A stretch of 35,197 nt of DNA from Synechococcus sp. AG-679-A04 (GCA_003210775.1 QCUI01000017.1:1-35197); one strand, 5' to 3'; shown: positions 22,674 to 33,074, numbered from the stretch's first letter. A program made the numbers and translations. The notes: generated from the sequence alone by a model not told the origin.

Positions 22674-23315
22674 TCAAACTTGATGGTTTGGTTCTTGTTC
22701 ATCATTGTGTTCTTGTTCATCATTGGGTTCTTGTTCATCGTCTTCGTCCTGAGGGTTGGCCAGTTCCAACTGATGGCGCGTGAGCTCAACGGAACAGGAT
22801 TCGATCAGATCTGCAGCAAGGTCTTGCTCTTCTCCCTCAAGCCGCAGGTCCTGAGAGATCGGCGCCTCTGGGCAACTGATGGCGGCAACCTGCTGCAGAG
22901 CGTTGGTGATGGCGGATAGATCGTTCTGCCAGGTGACGGCCAACCCTTCGATCTCCGCGAGCACTTCAGGGCTGGCAGCTTTGATGCCAGAAGCAGCATT
23001 AATCCGCGCAGCAATTCGCCGCTCATCCCAGACGGAAGCACCAACAAGATGAGCGGCATGAAGCGTGGCCAGGGAGCTGATGGCTTCGGCCTTGAGGGTT
23101 TTGACCGAACGGCTGATCACACGTTGATCGAGCGATAGCGGTTCAACCGAAGGCAGATCAGCAGCATCCGCCGAAGCCGCAACGGTGAGGGGTTCGCCGT
23201 CCTCCAAAGGTTTCAAAAGCTCTGGCAAATCCTCGAATTCATCGGGATTCAAAGGTGGCGCGATGCGGCAGGCAGCTCGAATCAGCAGATCGGCAAAACG
23301 TTCTCTCAGGCTCAT
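22674..23315 (-). CDS. Unknown acidic helical protein with C-terminal repeat
   Basis: The 213-residue product is Ala/Leu/Glu-rich, probably helical and soluble, with a short amphipathic N-terminus (MSLRERFADLLIRAACRIAP). The last 20-odd residues are imperfect repeats of NDEQEP encoded by three 18-bp units (22690-22743). No family was recognised. Confidence 0.65.
   Translation of the reverse strand: MSLRERFADLLIRAACRIAPPLNPDEFEDLPELLKPLEDGEPLTVAASADAADLPSVEPLSLDQRVISRSVKTLKAEAISSLATLHAAHLVGASVWDERRIAARINAASGIKAASPEVLAEIEGLAVTWQNDLSAITNALQQVAAISCPEAPISQDLRLEGEEQDLAADLIESCSVELTRHQLELANPQDEDDEQEPNDEQEHNDEQEPNHQV
22690..22743 (+). repeat. Three tandem 18-bp units in the 3' end of the 22674-23315 gene
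   Basis: Units 22690-22707, 22708-22725 and 22726-22743 share TTCTTGTTCATC and differ in a few bases at their edges. They encode the acidic Asn-Asp-Glu-Gln-Glu-Pro repeats on the minus strand. Confidence 0.85.
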
Positions 23316-23462
23316 GTCTTGTCAGCTCCACATGGTTCCATTCTGAGTCTGCTCCTAGTCTGCAAATCTCAACAGGCCGGACTTCACCACTCAACAGTGA
23401 CGACGAGGCAAGCCATCAGGCACAGAGCTCAGGGCAGAACAGCCTGGACTGGGATTTAAGCA

Positions 23463-24050
23463 ATGGGACGACACCCTGTGATGGTGAGGCAAGTCTGCCC
23501 ACTGATTCCTTTTGACGATGATCAGTGCCCAGCGGTGCTCGCCATGGCGGAGTTTGTCTGGAAAGAGGACGCCCCCTTTGAACTGAGTTTCAGTCTTTGC
23601 CCACAACTGTCCGAAAGCTCTGTCGAAAGCCCGATTGATTGCCTCAAGTTCAACAGTGGAAAGCCAAAAAACTCAGCGCAGAGACTGGACAACCTCTGGA
23701 GGCATACCTGCTTCGAAGCCTTTCTTGCCTGTCCTGGTGCAGAAAAGTACTGGGAGCTGAATGTTGCGCCAAACGGAGACTGGAATCTCTATCAATTCAG
23801 CGGTTACCGCACGGGTGGCATGGCAGAGCCGCTGGCGGAGCCCCCTGAAGTGAACTTCAGCATCGATCGTGTTGGTTGCCGCTGCACCATTCAGATTCCA
23901 CTCAAGCCTTGGTGGCAGCACACGGAGCTTCCTGAAATTGCACTGACAATGGTTCTGGAAGACCAAAGTGGTTGCCTGAGTTATTGGGCTATGACCCATC
24001 CGCGAGACAAGCCAGACTTCCATGACCGAAAAGGTTTTGTGCAGTGGTGA
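23463..24050 (+). CDS. DOMON-like domain protein
   Basis: The 195-residue product has the layout of cyanobacterial and bacterial DOMON-like (type 9) proteins: LWRHTCFEAFLACPG, a YWELNVAPNGDWNLYQFSGY stretch, and a C-terminal LSYWAMTHPRDKPDFHDRKGF. The role of the family is not established; a ligand-binding beta sandwich is expected. No signal peptide is visible. Its end overlaps or abuts the next gene, depending on that start. Confidence 0.7.
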   Translation: MGRHPVMVRQVCPLIPFDDDQCPAVLAMAEFVWKEDAPFELSFSLCPQLSESSVESPIDCLKFNSGKPKNSAQRLDNLWRHTCFEAFLACPGAEKYWELNVAPNGDWNLYQFSGYRTGGMAEPLAEPPEVNFSIDRVGCRCTIQIPLKPWWQHTELPEIALTMVLEDQSGCLSYWAMTHPRDKPDFHDRKGFVQW

Positions 24051-24079
24051 CCGATTGTCTGCCTGACTCCAGGGTTTGG

Positions 24080-25036
24080 ATGCGGTGTGTCTTGAGCATC
24101 CCTGTCCTGCTCAGTCCGATCACGGTGGCCTGCAAGACGGTGGAAACCATCGAGACAGCTGGAGATCAAATACAGGGCAGCACAACAATCCCGGAGCTGC
24201 CAAACCAGACAGGCCTGCCCGTTGCTCCGAATGGTCGGAGCTACCCGTTGGTGCCGAAAGAGCCCAGTGACATCGCCGCGCTGATTGACAGCATCGAGGC
24301 TGCTTTGGTTACTCCGCAGTTGGCTGAACAAGACCTTGCAGCGCTGGCCCATCAGCAGCAAGTGACCTACAGGTATCTCTCCAAACGCCCACTACTGAGT
24401 CAGGACGTTCGCTCCCAATTGGATCCCCGCTGGCGCTGGGTCTTTGATCAACACATCGCAGCCCGCAGAGAATTCCTGGCGATGCACCGAGGGCCTGCTT
24501 CGTCCAGATTGCCTGCCTGGAGAATCATCTCTCCGGCACCGGCAGATCAATTACTCGAGGCATATCGCAGTGCTTCGGCAGCGACAGGGATCGACTGGAC
24601 CGTTTTAGCCGCAGTGAATCTGGTGGAAACGGGGATGGGGAGGATCGATGGCGTCTCTGTTGCCAATGCGCAAGGGCCGATGCAATTTCTACCCACCACC
24701 TGGAACGAGCCTGGTATCGGGAATGGCGGCAATATCCGTGACCCATGGGATTCGATCCATGCAGCTGCTCGCTATCTGGTGAGACGAGGAGGTCTCAAAG
24801 ACATCCGCAGTGGCTTGTGGGGCTACAACAACAGCGACCACTACGGCAAAGCCGTGCTTCATTACGCGGCATTGCTGAAGGAAGAACCGCTGACCTATCG
24901 GGCTCTTCACCAATGGCAGATTCATTACGCCTCCTCCGCTGGTGACCTCTGGTTGCATGAGGGTTATGAGCAACAACAACCCATTGCGGTCAATGGTTAT
25001 TTGAGACAAAACCGCCACAGCGCTCCGCCGAAGTGA
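24080..25036 (+). CDS. Lytic transglycosylase (SLT domain), probable lipoprotein
   Basis: The ATG at 24080 is chosen because it starts a lipoprotein signal peptide (MRCVLSIPVLLSPITVAC, lipobox ITVAC, Cys18). GTG at 24044/24047, overlapping the upstream stop, is the alternative. The SLT domain runs from about residue 150 with catalytic Glu183 in NLVETGMG, then NAQGPMQFLPTTW and the AARYLVRRGG helix. Expected action is cleavage of peptidoglycan glycan strands with formation of 1,6-anhydro ends, at the outer membrane or in the periplasm. Confidence 0.8.
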   Translation: MRCVLSIPVLLSPITVACKTVETIETAGDQIQGSTTIPELPNQTGLPVAPNGRSYPLVPKEPSDIAALIDSIEAALVTPQLAEQDLAALAHQQQVTYRYLSKRPLLSQDVRSQLDPRWRWVFDQHIAARREFLAMHRGPASSRLPAWRIISPAPADQLLEAYRSASAATGIDWTVLAAVNLVETGMGRIDGVSVANAQGPMQFLPTTWNEPGIGNGGNIRDPWDSIHAAARYLVRRGGLKDIRSGLWGYNNSDHYGKAVLHYAALLKEEPLTYRALHQWQIHYASSAGDLWLHEGYEQQQPIAVNGYLRQNRHSAPPK

Positions 25037-25155
25037 GAACGTCAGCCGTGAAGCAGAACACAGAACTGGATTGAAGAGGCTCCAGCAGTGGCCATCACCC
25101 CTGGTCTTTCGGCGTCCGGCATCTACGCTTCAATAATCAGGACTTAACAAGCTGC

Positions 25156-25833
25156 GTGGCAAAAGAACTCACCCATCGCGCCGATGAACTGGCTGGTCTC
25201 GGCTGGTCCGCTGACGACGTGAATCGCTACGCCGAACTCTGGGAGTATCGGCAGCGCTGGGGAGCGATGAACCTGGAGCGGGAAGATCGACTTTTTCTGC
25301 GCAAAGCCGAAGCTGCACTGCCTGTGCTGGCAACCGGCAAAGCAACAGTCAAAAAGAACACACAAGACAAGTCTTACTACCGCTGGTTGCGCTTTCACTT
25401 GGATGACATGAACACGGCCCAGGCCCAGATGCAACTCGCTGAAGGATCCCAGGGAGCGTGGGCGATTCTTCTGGAAGAAGAGCTGCGTCTTTTGGATCAT
25501 TATCAGCCGGTTTTGGGTCTTCCAGACACGATCAAAGCCAAGAGGTTTGATGCCTTCCGAGAGCAGATGGCTGAACAAGCAGCATCACTGGCGAGCGAAG
25601 ACATGCAGCTCCGCAGCCATGATTTTCAGGCCGCACTAGCGGAACTGAAAGAGAAGGAGAACAGCAAATGGCGTCATCTGCGCGAACTCAATGGTGAACA
25701 GCCCTATCCGGTGTTGCTTAGCGGAACGGTCGACAGCTTTCGCAGCGAGGTTCGCAGCAGTTTCACACCACTGCTTCGTCAGACCCTTCCCTCGCTTGCG
25801 GAGACCGACAAACCTGATCCAGACGCTGTCTGA
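25156..25833 (+). CDS. Conserved-looking cyanobacterial protein of unknown function
   Basis: The frame starts at GTG 25156 and encodes 225 residues, strongly helical and charged, with several Trp/Tyr (ELWEYRQRWGAMNLE, YYRWLRFHLDD). There is no membrane segment or known motif. The gene has the base composition of its backbone neighbours. It ends 52 bases before metY, so cotranscription is possible. Confidence 0.6.
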   Translation: MAKELTHRADELAGLGWSADDVNRYAELWEYRQRWGAMNLEREDRLFLRKAEAALPVLATGKATVKKNTQDKSYYRWLRFHLDDMNTAQAQMQLAEGSQGAWAILLEEELRLLDHYQPVLGLPDTIKAKRFDAFREQMAEQAASLASEDMQLRSHDFQAALAELKEKENSKWRHLRELNGEQPYPVLLSGTVDSFRSEVRSSFTPLLRQTLPSLAETDKPDPDAV

Positions 25834-25864
25834 AGTCGCTCGATCGCTTCACCGCTAGAAATGA

Positions 25865-27214
<1,350 letters not shown>

Positions 27215-27229
27215 TCGGAGAGTTGTGAC

Positions 27230-28123
27230 ATGGCTCTGATCCTCCCGGCCAACTATCACAAGATCACAGCCGTTGAGCGCAATCGAATTTCCTGGATCAA
27301 ACCAGAACAGGCAGAACGTCAAGATATCCGGCCCTTGAGGATCGGGATTCTGAACATCATGCCGCTGGGTAAACAGTACGAATTCAACCTGTTGCATCCT
27401 CTGGGACTTTCAGTGCTCCAGATCGAACCAATCTGGATTCGACTGAAAACACATGCCTACAAAAGCTGGGACCAATCTCATCTCGATGGCCTATACAAGA
27501 GCTGGGAGGAGGCGAATGCCAAGGGACCCCTGGATGGACTGATCATCACCGGCGCACCTGTTGAACATCTCGATTTTGAGGAGGTCACTTATTGGTTAGA
27601 ATTCGTGAAACTGGTTGATGAAGCTCGCATCAGCTGTGCCAGCACCCTTGGCTTGTGTTGGGCCGGATTTGCATTGGCATATTTGGCTGGAGTGAAGAAA
27701 GTGGCACTACAGCAAAAACTGTTCGGTGTCTTTCCGATGCGCAGCCTCGTACCAGGCCATTCGTTGATGGGAACACAGAACGATCAGTTTCTCTGTCCAC
27801 AGAGTCGCTACGCAACTCTTACGGACACATCCATGGAGGCAGCTCAAAGACAGGGGCGCCTGCGATTACTGGCGCATGGAGTGTCGGTCGGCTACACAAT
27901 TTTCGAAACACCAGATCAACGACAGCTGATGCATCTCGGTCACCCCGAGTACAACGTGGACAGAATTCTGGCGGAAATGGAACGAGATAAAGCCAGGGGA
28001 GATGTTCCCCCACCACAAAACTTTGATGCCGACCATCCCCAAACCCTCTGGAGATCACATAGAAATCTTCTCTTTCAACAATGGCTGTGGTTCTGTTATC
28101 AGCGCGTGAGTTTTCAGGCGTGA
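27230..28123 (+). CDS. metA: Homoserine O-acyltransferase of the MetA family, predicted acetyl-specific
   Basis: The 297-residue product is a MetA-type (class I amidotransferase-like) enzyme with nucleophile Cys143 (STLGLCWAG) and the His238/Glu240 pair in HLGHPEY. It ends with the family's SHRNLLFQQWL motif. At the site that sets acyl specificity in MetA enzymes (Gly for succinyl, Glu for acetyl) it has Glu112 (GAPVEHLDFEEV), so acetyl-CoA is the likely donor, in agreement with the upstream metY. A GGAG ribosome site precedes the ATG. Confidence 0.9.
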   Translation: MALILPANYHKITAVERNRISWIKPEQAERQDIRPLRIGILNIMPLGKQYEFNLLHPLGLSVLQIEPIWIRLKTHAYKSWDQSHLDGLYKSWEEANAKGPLDGLIITGAPVEHLDFEEVTYWLEFVKLVDEARISCASTLGLCWAGFALAYLAGVKKVALQQKLFGVFPMRSLVPGHSLMGTQNDQFLCPQSRYATLTDTSMEAAQRQGRLRLLAHGVSVGYTIFETPDQRQLMHLGHPEYNVDRILAEMERDKARGDVPPPQNFDADHPQTLWRSHRNLLFQQWLWFCYQRVSFQA

Positions 28124-28667
28124 TCAAAGCAGAAAAACCTGCATGCATGCTCTCGAAACATTTGGTAAATGGCGATGACGTTGGTTCGGATGGCTTCCGA
28201 TCCAAAAGCGAAGGGAGCGTTCAGCTAAGGATGTAGCACCTCAGCAAGGAGCGAGCCATCCTTCAATACCAAAAAATGCGATTACATATGCGTGGACAGG
28301 GTGAGCGAGGTTTCTGATGAAATCAGAAAAAACCTAGGACGTATCGTTCGTCAGATCAACAAACTTTTTGGATCGCAAGATACAAGCCAATAACAGATTA
28401 ATTCATCAGCACAGAAAAGTTATTCAACATCATTTAAAATCTTTTGAACGAAATAGAGTTGAAAGTTGCAGAAACAGACAAAAGCAGCTCTTGCGTCTCA
28501 GAATGAGGCTGTGGTCGATTGCTTTGATACATCAATAAGCTCAAGATCAAACACAAAGCAAAATTTTACACAGGTATTAGGCACATGGTGGATCAGGATA
28601 AATAAGGGCTCCCAACCAACCAGACCAACAACTCACATCAACGGGACTGGGTCGCCATAATCAGTTG
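28124..28667. other. Intergenic, no confident feature
   Basis: About 540 bases. A short palindrome TTCTGAT-ATCAGAA lies near 28310-28328 but without a T-run on the plus strand. The 3' half is AT-rich and probably holds the promoter of the next gene. No coding frame looks real. Confidence 0.4.
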
Positions 28668-29210
28668 ATGAAAAATTTGCTGCTCAAATTCCTTGGTCCT
28701 CTGCTCGCGATCACAGGCGTACTTGGACTAACGGGCTCTTCCATTCTCTGGAATTTTCAGGGACGCGCTCTTGGACTCCCTGCCACAGTAATTTCCTTAC
28801 TGATCCTTACGGTGAGTGTTGTACTGCTTCGTCCCCTACAGCCAACGGCAACAGCTGAAGCAACCGAGATCTTAGAAACCAAAAGCTCGAAAGCTCAGAG
28901 GAAGGGTACGAATGGAAACAGCTCTGAAAATGAAGAGCTTCTGAATAAGGAGTCAGCGGAACTTGAAGCAAAAGGTATCGAAGCTGAACTGTTTGCTTCA
29001 ATTGAAACCAAAAAGCCATCATTGACCACAGCTGAATTGATCGCTGCAGAACTTGCTGCTGCAGAAGAGGAGAAGCCAGAACTGGTCCTTATCAATTTTG
29101 CTCCAGATGCGCTTCGCCCGGGAAATTCAATCCGCTTCAACAAGCGTGCACCTGGTCGGAATATTGGCGGCTTTCGGGATATGGCATCAGATCTGTTTAA
29201 AGCAAACTAA
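28668..29210 (+). CDS. Membrane protein with acidic low-complexity region
   Basis: From ATG 28668 (TTG 28665 precedes it) the product is 180 residues. Two hydrophobic helices (residues about 4-27 and 36-56) are followed by a Glu/Ala/Lys/Ser-rich stretch of about 85 residues and a more conserved-looking C-terminus (LVLINFAPDALRPGNSIRF, RDMASDLF). No family was recognised. The tail is presumably cytoplasmic. Confidence 0.6.
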   Translation: MKNLLLKFLGPLLAITGVLGLTGSSILWNFQGRALGLPATVISLLILTVSVVLLRPLQPTATAEATEILETKSSKAQRKGTNGNSSENEELLNKESAELEAKGIEAELFASIETKKPSLTTAELIAAELAAAEEEKPELVLINFAPDALRPGNSIRFNKRAPGRNIGGFRDMASDLFKAN

Positions 29211-29336
29211 CCAGATATTCCAAACAACAAGTTCAGACATCTGTTGAATTTAGCAAGGTCATAACATTGACCATTTTCAATGGATATTTCATTCAGAGAC
29301 AGCACTTACTTAAAAAATCAATATTCCAACTAGCTT

Positions 29337-29852
29337 TTATTGACAATACTTTCTCGAAAAAGCAAGTGATTGAAGATTCCCAAGCTCAATGGCTTTATCC
29401 CAGTCCAAACAAGCCTGTTGAATATCATTAGACATTTCCATTGCCATTCCATGGTTGAAAAAAGCTATACCGTCATCAGGATTCATCTGGATAGCAACAT
29501 CAAAATCAAGGATCGCGCCAGCTAGATCGCCTGACCTAGCCTTGGCTATGCCGCGACTCCCGTAGGATTCGACGCTGGTTGAATCAAGCTCAATAGACTT
29601 ACTGTAATCTAAGATTGAACCTTCAAAATCACCATATTTTGCTTTAGCAACACCTCGATACTGATAGGCAGCCGCATTGGTTGGATCAAGTTCAATTGCC
29701 TTATTAAATTGAATCAATGCACCACGAAGATCACCAGCTTCGGTTTTATTTGAACCAGCCGTGAGATAAGAATCCACATTGATAGCTAAACCTGGAGAGG
29801 CGAAGGTGAACAGACAAAACATTAACGACAACACAAGACTTCGTAAGGACAT
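29337..29852 (-). CDS. Secreted TPR-repeat protein
   Basis: From ATG 29852 (the frame opens at 29873) the product begins with a signal peptide (MSLRSLVLSLMFCLFTFASP, cleavage after LA near residue 23) and has four tetratricopeptide units, three of them good: ALIQFNKAIELDPTNAAAY, SILDYSKSIELDSTSVESY and AILDFDVAIQMNPDDGIAF, and a more divergent last one (ACLDWDKAIELG). TPR arrays mediate protein-protein contacts. The partner is unknown. Confidence 0.8.
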   Translation of the reverse strand: MSLRSLVLSLMFCLFTFASPGLAINVDSYLTAGSNKTEAGDLRGALIQFNKAIELDPTNAAAYQYRGVAKAKYGDFEGSILDYSKSIELDSTSVESYGSRGIAKARSGDLAGAILDFDVAIQMNPDDGIAFFNHGMAMEMSNDIQQACLDWDKAIELGNLQSLAFSRKYCQ

Positions 29853-30062
29853 TTGCTGACATAACATGCTCATTACCAGCGTAGGCTAAAGACTCCAAGG
29901 AGTAAACCCGCAGCACTGTGCAGGCGATTGACTAACAAATGACCCATTTTGGCAATTCATGCTGACTTGATCAAAGTGGCGATGAAACACAGGGTGGAAG
30001 CAATGGCTGCTTGAAGCCTCAGCAAAGACTCATAACATGAGACAAGGATGACAAGCATCTCT

Positions 30063-30494
30063 TCATCCTTGAGTAATCGGTTCTTGGTCAATCAACACTA
30101 ACTTCCAATTGTTCGGATCATACTCACCATAGCTAAACATGATGTTAGATGCTTCATCAAGGCTAGATGCTTCGACTTCAACGGTTTGTTCGAGTTTCTG
30201 ATTTAAGAATGAATAGATATGACCTTCCTCGTAATAAGCAAATGGCTTGGATGGCATCATTGAGTCAGGGAGCCAGTCGTCACGCTCAATAATATACTTT
30301 GTGATCTCTTTAATCATTTTCAAAGTATCAAGATCACCGTCCTCGAGAAAGCCTTGCCAATCCATCTCTGCCCATTTACCGTTATCCTCCATATAAAGAA
30401 CATAAGACTTGTCATGGATTGACTCTCTCATCAAACAAAAACTATCCCCGCAGTATTCAAATTCGGCCGACTGAAGCATACTGTTCGTAGACAT
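30063..30494 (-). CDS. Unknown soluble protein
   Basis: The 143-residue acidic product is rich in Trp, Tyr and Met, with no signal peptide or membrane segment. The stretch QTVEVEASSLDEASNIMFS reads like a modular strand-helix unit, but I recognise no family. The gene is AT-rich, like its surroundings. Confidence 0.55.
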   Translation of the reverse strand: MSTNSMLQSAEFEYCGDSFCLMRESIHDKSYVLYMEDNGKWAEMDWQGFLEDGDLDTLKMIKEITKYIIERDDWLPDSMMPSKPFAYYEEGHIYSFLNQKLEQTVEVEASSLDEASNIMFSYGEYDPNNWKLVLIDQEPITQG

Positions 30495-30963
30495 GAAAGG
30501 TGATTGGGCTAGTTTACAAATGAATTCAAAATATTAGCTGATCATGAAAACAAAAAACAGATTGATTAGATGACTTTGAGCTTCTAGCCATTGGAAGCCA
30601 TTTGGGAGCATACAGCTGTAGAGCTTACTGATAAATAAACCATATTGAGAGTAGTGAGCTTGACTGCCATCAAACGACAGGTGTTGATCGCTATAGAAAG
30701 GCGCATTGCAGCAATTTTTCAAGGCAACGTTTACATCGAATAGTCTGAAAACTCATTGATATTCTGGACAATCATAGTTTTAGTTGTAGCAACGAGGGGG
30801 CATGTGTTTCCTCTATCAATTGGCGAAAACCCATGAGGGTCAATCAGCGCAGCTCATCAGAACCTAAAGGACTGGACAAAGGGGAATATCAAGGGTGAAT
30901 TGATCGAATCAAACCAAGCTCTGGGGTTCATTCCTGAGAACATCACCTGTTGAAGAGAAACCC
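30495..30963. other. Intergenic, no confident feature
   Basis: About 470 AT-rich bases upstream of the DUF3104 gene. A 21-codon frame from ATG 30802 is too short to judge. Confidence 0.4.
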
Positions 30964-31209
30964 ATGTTCCTGGATGTGCAACCTGGAATGACGGTCACCG
31001 TGAGGTGTGACTGCTTGACTGCTGAGAGACAAGGCAAGGACTGGTGGATGGGTCAGGTCGTCCATTGCGGTGGTGCAGCAAGAGACACAAGTATCCACAA
31101 CCTGTTCAAGGTGGCTGATATGGGTTCAGAACCATTCACCAGAAGCTCACCAGAACCTCGCTGTCTCTGCACCAGAGCTGTGCAGGGGGTGTCACCAGAA
31201 GGGCTGTGA
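30964..31209 (+). CDS. DUF3104 small protein with replaced C-terminus
   Basis: The 81-residue product has the intact DUF3104 start (MFLDVQPGMTVTV) and core (DWWMGQVVHCGGAARD, SIHNLFKVADMG). From residue about 56 it runs into leader element B (31132 onward), so the usual end (VIRWVNADLVTHIL, as in the remnants at 3.2 and 3.8 kb) is replaced by an unrelated tail. It is likely a truncated gene whose 3' part was displaced by the element. The family function is unknown. Confidence 0.55.
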   Translation: MFLDVQPGMTVTVRCDCLTAERQGKDWWMGQVVHCGGAARDTSIHNLFKVADMGSEPFTRSSPEPRCLCTRAVQGVSPEGL

Positions 31210-31252
31210 TCTTAAAGGAGTCGAGGGGGAAACACCCCCAACCATTCACTCC
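31132..31252 (+). promoter_or_regulatory. Structured mRNA leader, element B copy 2
   Basis: This aligns without gaps to 1982-2102. Hairpin 1 pairs CTGCAC (31167-31172) with GTGCAG (31180-31185), a compensated version of copy 1. Hairpin 2 pairs GGGGG (31225-31229) with CCCCC (31235-31239) within GGAGT (31217-31221) and ACTCC (31248-31252); its loop is AAACA, so GGAAACA is present. Here no GGAG follows, so the ribosome-site switch proposed for copy 1 would not operate in the same way. It precedes the small gene at 31260. Confidence 0.6.
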
Positions 31253-31259
31253 AAAAACC

Positions 31260-31517
31260 ATGACGACTTCTGTAACTCACGTCGACCGCTTGCCTTCGGT
31301 CCACAAAATATCAATGAAGTCAACACTATCAATCATCAGCGCTATGGCAACTATCGTCGCCTGCAATGGTTTGGCAGTCTATTCAGTATATTCAACTTGG
31401 CGATTTGCCCCAGCAACAGAGCTTGCAAATAAGCAACCGGAAATTGGGCTTCAATCAGCTGGACATTGCTTCTATAACTCGAACAAGCCTATTGTATGCC
31501 CGTGGATTATGAAATGA
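31260..31517 (+). CDS. Small hydrophobic protein downstream of element B
   Basis: From ATG 31260, eight bases after element B, the product is 85 residues; ATG 31314 is the next start and would place a hydrophobic segment (MKSTLSIISAMATIVACNGL) at the N-terminus as a signal peptide or anchor. The mature part has two Cys (HCFYNSNKPIVC) spaced for a disulfide. Frames that begin further up read through the element and look spurious. No family was recognised. Confidence 0.45.
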   Translation: MTTSVTHVDRLPSVHKISMKSTLSIISAMATIVACNGLAVYSVYSTWRFAPATELANKQPEIGLQSAGHCFYNSNKPIVCPWIMK

Positions 31518-31744
31518 GAAACCTTACCTTGAACTCAAATCAACAACTCAAACCTAACACCATCAGAAATGGCGGTCACAGATTCCTTCACCTCTCAAGA
31601 GCAGAGTTCAACTAGACATACTCTGCATCCAATTAAATATGGGTTTCGCTAGTACTTAGGTTGCAGCAAGGATAATAATGAAATTGAACAGTTTATGCTG
31701 CCAACCGTTCCTGATGAAGGGAATCTTGAGTATTGAAGTTGTCC

Positions 31745-31969
31745 CTACTTGCCACTCATATTGACCTTCAAGAATGAAGAGCCTGTAATACCTCCTTCGT
31801 GGAAGATGAAGAAGTCGTTCTCGCGCCTCCTCGTACCTTCCCTGCCTCCAAACCAGTCTCTCCACTCGTCGTCTTCGTGTTCAAACGGCTTAGTTCTCGA
31901 AGCTTCCGAGAGGTGAAAGTCACCAAACCAAAAAGCACTTTGCTCAGCACTGCTTGACTTGCGGTTCAC
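31745..31969 (-). CDS. Possible small charged protein
   Basis: A 74-residue frame from GTG 31969 encodes an acidic, aromatic-rich peptide (FWFGDFHLSEASRTKPFEHE, FFIFHEGGITGSSFLKV). The composition is protein-like, but there is no homology I recognise and the start is weak. It lies in a stretch otherwise without genes (31518-32424). Confidence 0.25.
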   Translation of the reverse strand: MNRKSSSAEQSAFWFGDFHLSEASRTKPFEHEDDEWRDWFGGREGTRRRENDFFIFHEGGITGSSFLKVNMSGK

Positions 31970-32100
31970 CTAGAATTCTCAAACCATTTTATGCCTAGAT
32001 TCCGAGACTAGACTCTGAATCTAATTAAACGCCTAAGATTGCTGCCTGGTGTCCAGAGGGGATAGCAGCAACTATGCGCAAAATCAAATGTAGACAGAAG

Positions 32101-32265
32101 GCTGAGAATTGCTTGACGATTTATTGGGAAGCCTGATGCCTATTGGTTCAATAACGATACAAGACGTGAATGGGAGAAGCAGAGGGCGTTGAGTGGTCGC
32201 TATCGATCTCCTGACAAAACACCCTCAAACCAATCACTCCCCGACACGTGTTGGGGCTTTCATTA
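32101..32265 (+). ncRNA. Putative small RNA gene, element A copy 2
   Basis: This is the second copy of the element at 1763-1916, with shared blocks GGGAAGCCTGATGCC, ATACAAGAC, ATCGATCTCC, GACAAAACACC and ACCAATCAC. It ends in the terminator CCCCGACACGTGTTGGGG plus a T-rich tail. The conserved order, the terminator and the absence of an open frame shared by both copies favour an RNA gene. It lies about 160 bases upstream of the cyAbrB gene. Confidence 0.5.
32239..32262 (+). terminator. Terminator of element A copy 2
   Basis: CCCCGACAC pairs with GTGTTGGGG (with one G-T pair), followed by CTTTCATT. It occupies the same position as the terminator at 1891-1914 but has a different stem sequence. 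Confidence 0.65.
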
Positions 32266-32424
32266 CCTACGGAAGAGCAGCAAAGCTGAAACTGCCTACT
32301 GCAGCTTGCACCAACTGTTCCATTTTCCACTATTTAGAAACCCTTATCCAGCCTTCTAAACCAAAAGGATTGTTAAAATGAGAAAGTTCTGATAACTTCT
32401 GGCTATCAACTTCTTCTAAAAACA

Positions 32425-32793
32425 ATGCTCACTGGTGCCGAACTGCTGGCCAAGGTCAAAGACTTGGGAGATGTCTCCAAAACTTACCTTGCTACAGCCT
32501 GTGGGTATGTCTCCAAGAAGAAGGATGGTTCTGATCGTGTGAACTTCACGGCCTTCTATGAGGCACTGCTGAATGCAAAGGGAATTGATCTTGGTGGTGG
32601 TTCAGCAGGTGTTGGCAAAGGAGGCAGGAAGCTTTCTTACACAGCCAAAGTTCAGGGAAATGGCAATCTCCTCGTAGGCAATGCCTACACAGCAATGTTG
32701 GACCTTCAAGTAGGCGATGAATTCGAGATTAAACTTGGCAAGAAAGCGATTCGTCTGATTCCTGTCGGTGGTGAGGAAGAAGGAGAGGAGTGA
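32425..32793 (+). CDS. cyAbrB-family transcriptional regulator
   Basis: The 122-residue product matches the cyanobacterial AbrB-like regulators (cyAbrB): an N-terminal helical part (LTGAELLAKVKDLGDVSKT, LATACGYVSKKKDG) and a C-terminal AbrB-like DNA-binding part (VGNAYTAMLDLQVGDEFEI, then KLGKKAIRLIPV). cyAbrB proteins are global regulators of carbon and nitrogen balance in cyanobacteria. It ends in a Glu-rich tail. A terminator follows at 32826. Placement in an accessory region suggests a paralog rather than the only copy, which cannot be checked here. Confidence 0.85.
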   Translation: MLTGAELLAKVKDLGDVSKTYLATACGYVSKKKDGSDRVNFTAFYEALLNAKGIDLGGGSAGVGKGGRKLSYTAKVQGNGNLLVGNAYTAMLDLQVGDEFEIKLGKKAIRLIPVGGEEEGEE

Positions 32794-32825
32794 GTGAGTC
32801 TCTTCTCCAATCAGTAAGTCCATAG

Positions 32826-32859
32826 GAGGCAGGGTTGTTCGTCAGCGCTGCCTCTTTTT
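32826..32859 (+). terminator. Intrinsic terminator after the cyAbrB gene
   Basis: GAGGCAG (32826-32832) pairs with CTGCCTC (32848-32854), followed by five T. Confidence 0.8.
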
Positions 32860-32975
32860 CATGGGTGGTCACCCGATGGAGCCATTGAGCGAAGGCCACC
32901 TTTGCCCCTCATGGGGGATTACAAATAAGAATCCAGAACCGATGCTGGTGTGGCATGAGGCTGTTGTTTGCTTAG

Positions 32976-33074
32976 CGACTGGCATTGGTACAAAGGTCTT
33001 ACACGAATAGGGATCAGAACCCCCAGCAACTCAGAGAGTGGTTTACGGCCTTAGCTGAAGCAGAGGAAGACTAA
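32976..33074 (+). pseudogene. Possible C-terminal gene fragment
   Basis: An open frame without a good start (TTG near 32985 is possible) ends in NPQQLREWFTALAEAEED. This reads like a genuine protein C-terminus, but nothing upstream in frame continues it. It could be a remnant or a very small protein. Confidence 0.2.

Noticed and set aside
32193-32381. 62-codon frame from GTG 32193
   Set aside because: It runs through element A copy 2 and its terminator and is not preserved in copy 1.
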